The notes under the pieces were generated by a model. That model was not told where the DNA came from and did no database searches. It saw nothing but the letters and a program-made list of their open reading frames with translations. Source: Anthopleura xanthogrammica (taxonomy: Eukaryota; Cnidaria; Anthozoa; Actiniaria; Actiniidae). Taken from it: a stretch of DNA of 64,000 bases. Below, in pieces: positions 13,237 to 25,100 of this stretch. The stretch lies in the NCBI GenBank assembly GCA_964019055.1, contig OZ025207.1, positions 13,329,357 through 13,393,356 of the forward strand, in the 5' to 3' direction. The translations under genes were made by a program, and so were the position numbers. Position 1 is the stretch's first letter. Each line of letters opens with the position of its first letter.

Positions 13237-13728
13237 CATCCATCCATCCATCTTTCCATTCATCCATGCATGCATCCATACATCCATGCATCCATGCATC
13301 CATGCATCCATCCATCCATCCATCCATCCATCCATCCATCCATCCATCCATCCATCCATCCATCCATCCATCCATCCATCCATCCATCCATCCATCCATC
13401 CATCCATCCATCCATCCATCCATCCATCCATCCATCCATCCATCCATCCATCCATCCATCCATCCATCCATCCATCCATCCATCCATCCATCCATCCATC
13501 CATCCATCCATCCATCCATCCATCCATCCATCCATCCATCCATCCATCCATCCATCCATCCATCCATCCATCCATCCATCCATCCATCCATCCATCCATC
13601 CATCCATCCATCCATCCATCCATCCATCCATCCATCCATCCATCCATCCATCCATCCATCCATCCATCCATCCATCCATCCATCCATCCATCCATCCATC
13701 CATCCATCCATCCATCCATCCATCCACT
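13237..13728. repeat. Large (CATC)n tetranucleotide microsatellite
   Basis: It starts with interrupted CATC/CATG units and becomes an uninterrupted CATC array from roughly 13297 to 13726, over 100 units. All forward frames read Pro-Ser-Ile-His repeats and all reverse frames read Met-Asp-Gly-Trp repeats. This explains the five long open frames here; none should be called a gene. It is followed by a short CTTT tract. Confidence 0.97.
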
Positions 13729-13845
13729 CATTCTTTCTTTCTTTCTTTTTCAGTAATTTCTATTCCTAGGAATAGTATTCGAGATCTGAAATTCAAATCA
13801 CCTTGGCTTTACTACACAAGAAATAATTACCAATTACTAGCATGA

Positions 13846-15130
13846 TAAGCATACCTCAGTGTTATTCGAATTAATAACGACATCGAGGAACTTACACTTG
13901 ACAATGTTGAAGATCACATTTTCTCTGATCGAAGTTTTAATTCAAATTCCATCAAACCGAATATTCTAGTTGTTTTATCTAGTAATTTCTACAAATTTCA
14001 GTTAAATTATTCGCAATTAGAGTGCTCGAGGTCTGAAGATGAACTTTTGAATACCCACAAGGAGATTAATATTAATCATGATCGAAAAAGCAGGGCAACC
14101 TCATGATATCCTGGTTTTAATGTCTTGAGTAAAAAGGGGGGCTTAACAATGAAGAAAAGTAGTTGAATGACTGAGTCGGAAGAAAAAGAGGAAACTTCAT
14201 TTCGTATGCAGAAGTCGATAAAAATATCATGATGAGTGCATAAACCTTTCATAAGGGTAGGAAGGCACGTGGACAACCAGATGACTGCCGGCGCCCAGTA
14301 CGAAAGGCGATTCTTTACCGGTAAACAAAGTCGAAAATATATAAAACTAAAAATAACTCGTGGATCGAACAAGAATAATTTGAATAACCGAGGCAAGTGC
14401 TTAGTTAAGAAAACCAGTGAATTGCCTATAGAATGGATGGTCAGAAAACAGAAAACAAAGATGTTTTCATGGTTTAGTTGCAAAAACCCAGTTGAATGTT
14501 AAGCTTGGAAACCTCAGCAAATTATAGCACCAAAAATAGGAATCAGTAAGCCAATCAAATGCCCGAAGCAGGGAAGCCATTTCAATGCTATGTAGTTAGA
14601 ACAAGAAATCCTACTGAATAGCAAGAAAACCATAGAGCGCATGTTTAAACCATTAGCTTGAAAATCCCCTCAGATGCTCGAAATGTAAACTTTTTAAAAT
14701 TATACCACAAAATTCATTCATTCGATTTAATATTTTTTCTTTATCGTGCACGGCATTTTTCCATTCTTTTCTAGATAACCATTTTACAGTCGAAGAATAA
14801 AAAGCAAATTGATTAATTTTCATAGAAACTTGACCTCAAAATGGCTTCCCCAGAAATGTGTGCGTTCAAACACCTGTGTTCGATTAATCTCCGTGTTGGT
14901 TGATTAATTTAATTTGAACGAGCCTGAGAATCGAAAAAAATGAGGGTTTCATTATTCTTCCACGCATAATAAGACTGACCGCTTTTAGACTTTTTTCTTC
15001 TTCGTATAATTATATATTAAGATAAATTATAATTGAATATAATTGATAAGTTAAATTTCCGTCCCAGGGTACGAAAGAGAATTCTGAAGACATCGCTTGG
15101 AAGTGAGCATTTTTTCAGCAATTAGAATTT
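13846..15130. other. Non-coding stretch, no gene supported
   Basis: Two overlapping frames on opposite strands at 14076-14502 have no recognisable domain, splice sites or biased composition. I see nothing else above background. Confidence 0.4.
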
Positions 15131-15171
15131 TTTTTTTTTGTAAGAAAAGAGGTGAAAGTCGGATTTGTGCA

Positions 15172-15600
15172 AGGCTCTCTTTTTCTCTCTCTCTCTCTCT
15201 CTCTCCCTCCAGGGGCGTAGGCAGGATTTTGTCCAAAACCCGTTATCAGAACATCAACCAAAATACGGCCAACCAAATAAAATGGCCAACCAAAAAAACG
15301 GAAACACAATGGAGGAAGAGGGGGCCAAAGCCCCCTGAGCCCCCCCCCCCCCCCCCCCCCCCCCCACTGGCTACGCCCCTGCTCTCTTTCTTACTTTCTT
15401 ACTTTCTTCCTTCTTCCTTCTTCCATCTTCCTTCTTCCTTTCGTTCGTTCGTTCGTTCTTTCTTTCTTTCTTTCCTTTTTTTCTTTCGTTCGTTCTTTCT
15501 TTCATTCTTCCTTTCATTCGTTCATTCATTCGCTCATTCATTCTTTCTTTCGGCTATTTCTCTTTCTTATACTCTCCAGCTCTCTCGCCCTCTCAGTCGC
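15172..15600. repeat. Pyrimidine-rich low-complexity tract interrupted by a mobile element
   Basis: A CT dinucleotide run (about 15178-15206) and a long CTTT/CTTC/CGTT tract (about 15383-15560) flank the element at 15211-15382. The 177-residue frame across this interval is low-complexity Ser/Phe/Pro sequence and is not a gene. Confidence 0.7.
15211..15382. mobile_element. CAGGGGCGTAG-ended miniature element (hAT-like)
   Basis: It begins CAGGGGCGTAGGCAGG and ends CTGGCTACGCCCCTG, so the ends are inverted repeats of about 15 bp. A long poly-C run lies near the right end after GCCCCCTGAG. Short CAGGGGCGTAGCCAGG-type ends are typical of hAT-superfamily miniature elements. It sits in a CT repeat, so the target duplication cannot be read. 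No transposase is present. Confidence 0.6.
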
Positions 15601-15639
15601 TCAACAGAAAGTATTCTAGATTCAATATGAATTAATGAG

Positions 15640-16950
15640 GCGACCTAGCACGAAACGACCAGAAGTTTTGACTTATCAATCTAGAATATTTTCTGTGTTT
15701 ATTAAGATCTGATTAACATCATGACAGATCAGTGGTTTTTGGTTCAACATTCTTATTAGTAACTAGCATAAGTACTCAAGCTTCACTGTCAAATATTCTG
15801 ACATGAAAAGCCGTGAAAAAGAACAGTGAAAACCGGTAATTAAAGAATGAAAGAATTCCAGGAAGACTACTTCGGTTAATAAGAGAGAAATAAGAGAACA
15901 ATTAAGGGAAAAAGAAAGGAAATTTAATCTTGGAAAAGTTATTAAATTAAGGACAAAAAGAAAAAAAGAAAAGGAAGTAAGAAAGACGTGGTAAAACTGC
16001 ACGAAGATCAAAATGAATAGGAAAAGCCACAAAGGCTTGTTTTGAATAAGACACAATTGTGAAGCTAAATGAATATGAAAAAAGAAGAATTAAAAACGAA
16101 GAGATGGTTTTCTTGATATCATATCTCAAAGATTTATTTCGCACACGCAAATGTCCAGACGTTTTGTCAAATTTTCATCGCAACTCCAGAGGCTATTTGT
16201 CCTCCTTCGCCTCGAGCTCATCCATGTTCAGACGACGTGAATAAGTGAATTATTGACTTATTATCTTTTTCGTTAGATATTCAAGAGTTATGACTCTGTT
16301 AATGCTTCCAGAGGACACGGAACGGAGCCTGAGCTCTTTCCATCGGGTAATACTGATATACGATTTATCTTCTCTCTTCATATTCACGGCTATTAGATAC
16401 GCCAGCTATTTTTGTGTTAGCTTTCGACTTGAGCGCCAAACCCAAGGAATATTTTAGGATCAATAACTAGGAGACCAATCGGGAATATGCAGTTCACTTT
16501 TGTGAGACCCATACAAGTAACAACAACTATATACTAAAAATCATGTTATATACTTATGGGGATTCGCCTGACGTACCTTTGATGAGAAAACTCTATGCTT
16601 GAGGTTATTTTCTTTAAATTACTGAGTGAACTCGAGATGTTTTCAAGCTGCCTTCAGAATCTGAATGAGGGTAATAGCACCACCAGTAGGACATATATAT
16701 ACTGCATTACGAAACAAGGAAGTCACTCTAAATCGATCCAAACTTGCCCAATTGTTTAGTCAAATCATTCTTCTCCTAATTATTAATTTATTCAGCACGA
16801 ATTATTGAGATAGATTGGAATGATAATATTGACGTTGAAATAGCTTCCCTTGTAATTGATGGGCTGATTCATAGAAATTTCGTATGCTTTATGGTTTATT
16901 ACTGGCTAGTAGAATATGGTTTTCTTACAAGTCTGTTGAAGAGATCAGAA
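15640..16950. other. Non-coding stretch, no gene supported
   Basis: Overlapping frames on both strands between 15763 and 16244 come from an A/G-rich (T/C-rich in reverse) segment with no domain or splice support. I see no RNA gene or element here. Confidence 0.4.
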
Positions 16951-16959
16951 TGACATTAG

Positions 16960-17860
16960 CAAAGAATCCCAGCTGCAGTAGATGATGGGGATTTACTATC
17001 AAATGGTTTTCTGTCAGTTATTGGGCAACTTTTGGCTGCATTTAGAAGGGTCAGTTTATTAAAAGTGTTTTCGAGAACTAAGAATATTAGCAGTTGATTT
17101 TAGGGCTTCCTGCTAACTAAAGAAATGACTTTTCAGTTGACTAACAGTTGATAGGTCTATTAAAGTTGTTATTGCGAGACAAGAAGTAAACCTTACCAAC
17201 TTGAGAGAAAGGATGGAGGAGATTGAAAGTTACTGCTAACACAGAACAGGCTTTTCTGACAGTCAATTGGTTTCTTATATATTGGATTTTTTTTTTAAAG
17301 GCGGCTGACAGCTGTCGTCCTCATTAGAGTGTGTACTGTTCTTCTGTTCAAGTAATATTTATCTAAGAAACGAGACTTGATACTGAATAGCCGGTGCTTG
17401 GCTTCAGAGTTTATTAAAGGTGTTGGGGGAATTTGATTGCTAGTTTGCTAACTGTGAAAGGGCTTTCCAGCAGTCGATGAGTTTCAGTCGTAAACCGGCT
17501 TGAATTGCTTCCTTAGCAATTTGGGGATTTTCAGTTTTCTATTCAAGAGTTTACTCTTGCTAATAAAGGGCTTTAGACAAGCAGTCAATGTATTTTTTAA
17601 GCTGCTACAAAGACTGATAAAGGGTTTCCCTAGCAGTTTAGGGGCTTTTTCTTCTGTCCCATGGGTAATGCTAGCAATTAAAGGGTTTTCCTAGCAGGTA
17701 ATAGGTTTCAAAAAAGCAGAGTTAATAACTCTGAAAAAAGTAATAGAAAAATTAGAAAATGTGGTATATTTCTGCAGGGCTGCTTTCAAACCCAAGAATG
17801 GCTTCCGCAACAGTTGATTGGTTTATTACAAGGTTTTAGAAGCTCCTGCTAATTATCAGC
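16960..17860. repeat. Degenerate tandem array with AAGGGCTTTCC...AGCAGT units
   Basis: A loosely conserved unit recurs at irregular 55-120 bp spacing. Examples are AAGGGCTTTCCAGCAGTCGA near 17457, AAGGGCTTTAGACAAGCAGT near 17566, AAGGGTTTCCCTAGCAGTTT near 17620 and AAGGGTTTTCCTAGCAGGTA near 17681. Weaker versions lie near 16993, 17086, 17134, 17249 and 17801. Many units continue into a T-rich stretch ending in GGTTTC or GGTTTA. It reads as an old, decayed minisatellite or satellite fragment. The short frame at 17500-17694 reflects its periodicity. Confidence 0.55.
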
Positions 17861-17869
17861 CAAGAAATA

Positions 17870-20600
17870 TTTTATCGTGATTCCAGCTGTGACTTTATAG
17901 GTTTGGCCAAGACAACATTCAATATTTTTCTCGTTTCTTCATATGGATATGAATAGATTTGTGAAAATATGAATTCTACTTAGGCTAGACACTTACCCTT
18001 ATTTTCTCATAATTCGCTGAATCACCTGTTCAATCCAGCACTCGAGGTTTCTTTACAATGATACGATATAAAGCCTCTTGCCTAGTCAGAAAAATATAGC
18101 ATGATCTAGCTACTTTGAAGCCCCAGGCCAATTTTAAATTCAAACCCGGCCAACGATTTTACGTGATCAGACCCTGTTTCTTACCACACAACTCCAAGTA
18201 AAGTTATTAAAGTTTGATTCACTTCGAAAGTTCCAGGCGTTCAGCTGAAAATGTACTGATGTTCAGCGTGGTATAGAGTTCAGAAGGCACCAGACTGTCG
18301 ATCGTTGAATAACTTAGCGATCCGGAGACACCGCGGTCCTGGGATTGGCGGGAACAGTTCTGTCAACTACTGACAGTTACTTCTCGTTCACGTATTGCAT
18401 GCACTGATGGACAATTTTTCCTCTTCCTCTTCCAGAACACCTGAAGGCTGAATCTTTTGCTGTCATTAAAACTAGACCAGGTAATAAATACCATGAATTA
18501 TAATGACTAAATGTGCTATTAATTACCGGCTTCTCTTGTCAAATTCAATTCAATAGCACCAGTGAGAGTCATTTTGCAGTCGCGATCGCTTTTCGCCTGT
18601 TACATAAAAAAATTTAGAATACTTTCTGGCCATTTTTACTTCTAAACACTAGTTCAAAAAAATTATTTAAAATTTACAAAAATTGTTCGAAATAGCATGG
18701 TAAAAAACTGGTTCGCGTGAAATAAGAAAACTCATTGACTTTTAGTGGTTTTTGATTACTTTCTTTTTTTGAGCTGTTAAGTTAGTTGATAGAAGTATGT
18801 CAAAATCGCACGGATAATTGGAAAAAAAATTACGAGATTTTCGAAGAAAAGCAAATTAAAATTCTTGTCGATCATTGAGATATTTTTTTGTTATCGTGAA
18901 AGACGGCACTCAAAAACACAAGTGCTTTGTTTCTGCACGTCTATATCATGATAAAATACAATTGGTTGTGCGTAAGGAGTTGGGGTAAGCACGTACAAGG
19001 TGATTGTACGTGGAATACATTCAATATTGCCGTTAGCGCCTCTAGAAATTCATGGTTATTACTGAAACAATAAGCTCTGAAAATGTAAACATAATCGTTT
19101 GAAATTTTAACCGAAATTCAACAACTGACTTTAATAGAAAAAATTCGGTCTTTTTTCTTAGTAAAATCGATTATCGCATTTAGTTTCTAGATTATTATTT
19201 GTTTGTTAGCTTTTAATCTCCTACCTTTCCTCCTCTAGTTTAATTGATTCTTTCGGCTACTTTTTACGAATAGAATTAGTGGTTCTACTATATCTTAATC
19301 CTAGATTAACATCTTCATTATCAGTCTAAACGTGTTCTTCGATCTCCGTTAGTATGGTTGTTGCTATTTTTAAGCCACTACGTTAGTTGTAAATGAAATG
19401 AAATTTTGAAAAATAAGATAGCGCATTTTTATGGCATCAGAGGAACGTAAAAGAACCACTTAGGACGTAAAGAAACCCTGGCAGTGACGACCCTCAGTGC
19501 CTACACCTCATGACTAATAACCACCTCTCATAAATGTAAAGCGGCGCCTTTGTAATAAATCATTAATGGCATGAATGGAATTATGTTTAACACGTTTTAT
19601 GAGTTCGATATTCAGGAGTCGTGGTTGGGAAATAAGGTGAAATCGTGGTAGGAAGTACGTATTACTTGCGCGCTTTTTATGCGCACTCTCTCACTCCTGT
19701 GATATCTTGTTCGAACCTCAAACCAAGGATGACACATAAGTAGAGTTGTATATTGGTTTTCTCCTGTTATTCGAGAATTTTTATTTCCGAGTTCTCTCTC
19801 TTGAAAAAAATAAGTATCTGTCATTGTAATCATTATGGCAAAGCTTAATTTTAAAATTATAAATTTTGGACCTTTGCGCAACAGATCCGTGCAACTCTTC
19901 CACTGAAAACATGACGCTCATTACAAGAAAAAATTTACCTAGCTTCTTTTCTGACATTGCACTTACACTAAGATAACAGTTTCCTTGTGAATACTGAGTA
20001 CTGCCGGAAGTGGAGCTTAAGTTGTCGCCCACGGAAAAGTATATGGTAAAAGTCTTTTAGGAGCAAAACCCAGGCTAAATCGACATGTTTAACCTATTGC
20101 AGCCAAAAAACGTTTTGTATATATAGATAAAAGTTTTCTACTTCGTTATTTTTTCCTAAATCTCAATGGTAATGCACCGTATGCGGTCTTTAGTAACAAC
20201 TTTTTTAAATGGCTGCAAAACACTGACAAGAAGCTGTTCTAAGTTTTATATTTTTCTCCAAATTTTCCAATTTTCTTGAGAGTATTTCTGTGACAACAAA
20301 AAATCAAAATTAATATTTACTGAGATATTCGAACTGTACAAGGCGACTATTCATCTAACAATAATTCCTACTGAAAACCTCATTGTCATTTTCGTCGTTG
20401 TCATTATCATCCTTATTGATTTGATTGCAAATTTATTGTCAGACAACACTCTGCATCAGTATTATTTTTTACTAAGAATAGAACTGAAAATCTATTGCTA
20501 TGAGAAGATATATTTACTGTATTTTATGAAGTCAAACCTCGAATTGGAGCCATTTTTTTTTCTATTAATATTGGCGAATATACTCAAACACAGTCGAAAA
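17870..20600. other. Non-coding stretch, one splice-flanked mini-segment
   Basis: No gene is supported. A plus-strand segment at about 18437-18480 is framed by a strong polypyrimidine acceptor (TTCCTCTTCCTCTTCCAG) and a CCAG|GTAATA donor, with a locally GC-richer block just upstream. One frame is open through it but it has no start, so it may be an untranslated exon. Frames at 19612-20032 lack support. Confidence 0.35.
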
Positions 20601-20611
20601 ACATTTTATCA

Positions 20612-21082
20612 AGGGCGCGGAAACAAAATCATGCAACTTGTCGCGCAAAATTGTTGCGTTGCAAGTTGCGGAGCGAATGTTACTCGTATTACCACGTCAC
20701 CCCGCACGCAACAAATGTTCTTTGTTGCAGAGAATAGAAACAGCTTCTACTTCTGCAACAAAGATGCACAACAAAATTTTGCTGTGCGGGGTGGTAATAC
20801 GAGCATTAATCGCTCTGCAACTTGCAATACAATAATGTTGCGCGACAAGTTGCACGATTTTGTTGCTCGTATTTGCGCGCCTTTAGCACCCCGCTCGCAA
20901 CAAATTTTCTTTGTTGCAGAGAGTAGAAAGAGCTTCTACTTTGTACGACATTTGTCGCGCATCAAAATTGTGTTGTTGTGCATGGTGATTAAACGAGTAA
21001 CATTCACTCTGCAACTTGCAATTCAAGAATGTTGCGCGAGAAGCTGCACGATTTTGTTGCTCGTATTTCCACGCCTTAAGTA
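20612..21082. repeat. GCAAC-rich inverted-repeat element, nearly two units
   Basis: A dense set of TTGCGCGCAAC-type words. The first unit (about 20612-20883) folds on itself: GTAATACGAG near its right half pairs with CTCGTATTACCAC near its left. A second, partial unit (about 20884-21082) repeats the core TTCTTTGTTGCAGAGA and AGCTTCTACTT. A related copy lies at 58672-58955 and a decayed one at 10240-10460. The 220-residue plus-strand frame here is a by-product of the repeat. Confidence 0.6.
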
Positions 21083-21348
21083 AATTATGGTTGGTTGTTT
21101 CTATGACTACCAAATAACGTACGTCATCACATTCATGCGTGTATCGTTCGTTTCAACTGAAGAACCTTTTCTAGAATGTTCTAACCTAACTTCCTTGTAT
21201 CCGCGACAAGCTAGTTAACCAGAAGTCAATATAAATATAGGTTTTTTTATTTGTCGTTCTTCTTAGCAAATACAAGAGTAGTGTGTCTAGATTAAAGAAT
21301 AATGACAACTTTATACGTGTCCTGTTCAGTAATACAGCAAGCAGAAAG

Positions 21349-21526
21349 TAAAGGCGCGCACAAACGGTGCAACATGACGTGCAACATTGCAGACGATGCT
21401 GCTGAAGTAGGATCGTTTTCTACTTCAGAAACATTGCGTGCAACAAATTGCGTCGTGTGACATGGCTCACATTATCAACTGCCGGCAGCATTGCGTGCAA
21501 TATTGCACCGTGTGTCTGCGCCTTTA
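21349..21526. mobile_element. GCAACATT miniature element, copy 1 of 3
   Basis: The left end is TAAAGGCGCGCACAAACGGT and the right end ACCGTGTGTCTGCGCCTTTA, which are near-perfect inverted ends. The interior carries GCTGAAGTAGGATCGTTTTC and GTGTGACATGGCTC. Related copies lie at 29490-29646 and 42372-42536 and share the ACCGTGTGT..CGCCTT end, the CGATCCTACTT-type core and the GCATGTCACACGACAC-type word. No transposase is present, so these would be non-autonomous. Confidence 0.65.
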
Positions 21527-22146
21527 CACTGTGTGCGCACGAGCCGTAGGCGACTACAGCTCAAGACACCTGTTGGCTGCTTTTGGCATTTCCTGAATGC
21601 TACATTGCAGAAAGAATAACGGAAAAGCTGTTTTATTTGTTATAAAGAAAGACGAAATACATTGTAGCTTTTAATATAGCTTTCTTAAACTTGTTTTCCG
21701 TAGCTGACTTGCGTGCAAATCTTGTCTTATTATGTCTTAGGGATCACAGATTTTAACCAATCAGCAGCTGCGCATTAGTTTATAAAACACTTTTCATATA
21801 TTTTAAAAGCGATGAGAAGTGCGCGCAAAATTCCCCTCCCGTGTTGCGAAAGGTGCGAAAATGGCGTGAATATATAGTGTCTGAAGTATTTCAATATATT
21901 GTCGTATTGTATTTGTATATTGATTAGATATTTTGTGTCTTTGACCATACACGCAGAACTCCGTAATTCATGTGAGTTTCCTAAAGTGCTGTAGAAACAG
22001 AGCTCCTTTCTTCTGGGCTACCTGTGGTTTCTAGTTTCCAACTCCCCTTAGTTACCGTTGCTACGCCCTAAAAGACAAGAATTGAGCTAGAATATCTCGG
22101 AATTTCAAATTCCAACGACTGATGGGTTCCCTGTGGTAAGACTTAT

Positions 22147-25100
22147 TCATATCGTCATTGTAGTAGACGTAGAACTCCGTCTGTCCCCTCTTTTAACATT
22201 GTCAGTCAAGGCTTCAATACTTAGCCTTACTACTGCGAGATTCGTACCCGTTAGCTCACGAACGCTGTTCGGTGATTGCTCTAAGTTATAAGTCGTTAAG
22301 ATTTTCCGCCGACACCGGTTTAGGAACAGTTCAGCAATGAGAAAAACAAAGCAGAGGACAACAGCAATTAAAGAAAACAAGAACAGTCCACTAAAGTGCT
22401 GGAACTCCATACGATATGCCTTGCTTTGCGCCTCCTTCGTGTTGTCACAGATGCCCGTAAACCATTTTTTTCTCAAGCGGCGGAAATAATCTCGTCTCTC
22501 GTATTTGAGCATCAACTGAGATATCGGGGTTTTCCACTTGGAGTTCTTACGGAAAGCAAAACCATATCCATGCATGCTGATTGCACGGCCGACGATTTTG
22601 AAGGTGCAGTCTGGTTGCTTGGATGCTGTTAGGTCAATGAATGGAGAGTCGTCAATAAATGCATCGAGCTCCCTTAAAAAAATAACAATTTGCCATGGTT
22701 ACTAAATGTCACTCAAAAAGTCATTTTCACAGTCCACTCCTTTTGTATCTCCTCGAGTTTAATTGATCTAGAGCAGATTATGCTTTTCAATGTGGAATTA
22801 GCTCGAGATAATAGCGTTTGAAATCTGCGCAACACAACGGTATGAGTGTATTTTGTTTCCGATTCTAATTTTGAGCATGCGCAAATCCTAAGGAACCTAT
22901 CACATTTGAACACTTCAGGCTCTCTGAACTAAGGATTTTTTTGTGCCTCAACCTCAACAAAGAACAACACCAATAAACATAACGTGCATTTTGTTTCTCA
23001 TTTCTGAGCATGCGCAACCTAATCCTAATGAACCAATCATATCAAAGACCTTACTTACCCTGAATTAAGCTTTTCCGTGGCCTTGGCATAACTCAACACC
23101 TGATACGGCTTCATGTTTTGGTAAATTTTTCTCATCACGGGATCTGAACTGTGAGAGAAAACCATTTCTGTGCTACTGTGTTTGAGAGTAGCGAATTTGA
23201 AACCTGACGACTTGTCTGTGAACTAGAGAAAGCAAACACGCAGTATTCATTAATAAATAGTACAATATCACTGATGCCAGGCGGTATAAACCCCTTGCAC
23301 GTGACTTCAAAGCAGCTCAATTTGGAGGACAAAACAAAAGAATTTGAGAATTAGAACCTATTGTTTTGTCCTCCAAATTGAGCTGCATTCTGAAGTACTG
23401 CAAGGAGTCTATATAAGACTTCATGGAAGGAATCACAGCAAGCGAAGTTTTCCCCTCTAATCAAAACGCCGAGAAATAAAAGTGTCGCAATAACGAACGT
23501 CTTTTTACAGGATTGCGCATTTATCCACAACTGAGAAATCTGGGCCAAGATTTCTAAATTTTTCTTAGAATCACTGAATTTTTTTTAGAATTTCGTGTAT
23601 TTAACATCTTTAGTTGCGCGCACAATATTGATAACTCGTTCAATGTTCCCAAATGTCTTTCCTGAAATAAATAGCTTGGTTTTTTCAACAATGCGTCATA
23701 TTCACTAACTCAGAAAAGGTCTATTTTGCTCAAGTTGTAGTCTACTAATTTGCACAAGGCATTCGCCTAAATACTGTGCATACTCTCACCCACCTTTTTA
23801 TCGCGGATCTCGGAAACTTTGTGGCTGTCTGTAGTCACGAGCGATGCTGCTAAGTTCGCCGTATAAGAAGAAATAAGAATAAGCATGGCAAAGGCAAACA
23901 CCGCTGATGTAGTGCGGGCGCTTACACTCCTAGGGTTGACATTATCGAGCTGTAGTTTAAAGACACTACTCCAGATAAAAGACATACAGGCTGATGCATC
24001 GAAAATATACTTGAGTCTTCCCTTGTGCGTGTTGAAATGTCCATAAGGACTGAACCGCTCGATTAACCACACGATAACAAGAGTGACGTTGATGGCTAGA
24101 AGTGACACCAGCCATAAACTTGAGTCAAATGGCGCCAGGAATCCCATCTCTATCATACTTACTTTCTTCTTTCCTCGACCAAGCATGATCTTGGTTTCTC
24201 CGTAAAGAAACGCGTTAGAGTAATCAACAACACGTGAACGAACTTCATTGATGGTTAGAGTAGTGAGCGTCATATCTGCTTTATCTTGAAGAAGGTCATT
24301 GATTAACCCATTCCATGTATTGGTCTTGGAGTCATAACCACCGTAGAACCCATCCTCAACAAAATACAACTCAACATTAAAGCCAAGATCCTTTTTAAGG
24401 TGCTCCAGAATATCGATAGCGTAACCAATGCAGCATTTTCTAATTCTTTTTATCTGCGTTTTATTTGATCCAGGGACTTTGACACGTTTAAAGCGGATGC
24501 AAAGCTGTGATAGTGTGCATTCTTCGTTGGCTTTAAGGACATCTTTACTGACCATGATTACAGGATCATCCTCTATCGTTGTCATGCGTATCAGATTGGA
24601 ATTGGAATAACTGGTATTTCTCGTCCAGAACTTGTTGCTGAGGTAAATTGAAGTGTTACTCGCAGATCCTACTTCTTCCCAAAACTTGTGATTCTGTTCA
24701 TTAGTTGACATGCGCAGTATGTCGTATGATACGGTTTTTCGCTGTCCTTGACTTGATAGGCTCAAGGCTCCTGTTTTCCCGACGAAACTTTGTTCAATCA
24801 TTTTCCTGTGAAAATAGAAAGGATTGATGTGTTAAGAATGGCCCTTTCATACGTTCATTGTTGCAACATGCTTTTATACCCTAAGGTAGTGTTACTTGAT
24901 ATTAGAGTGGATTAGGGTCCCATTTTTTCTCCCATTTTTTGCTGCGCTCCTTTCCTTTTTTCCCTTTCACCTTTGATCCCTAATATTTCACTTTCTTTTC
25001 ACCTTTAGAAATACAAATAAGTATAAGGACTAGATTGCGCGCGCTCAAGACTAACCAAGGTGAGGGAGGGAAATATATCTGATATGAGATTGCGCATCTC

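Noticed and set aside
13116..13845. Five long frames of Pro-Ser-Ile-His or Met-Asp-Gly-Trp repeats
   Set aside because: Pure translation of a CATC microsatellite; no promoter, splice or domain evidence.
20421..21083. 220-residue plus-strand frame
   Set aside because: Coincides with GCAAC-rich inverted repeats that occur elsewhere in the window; no domain.
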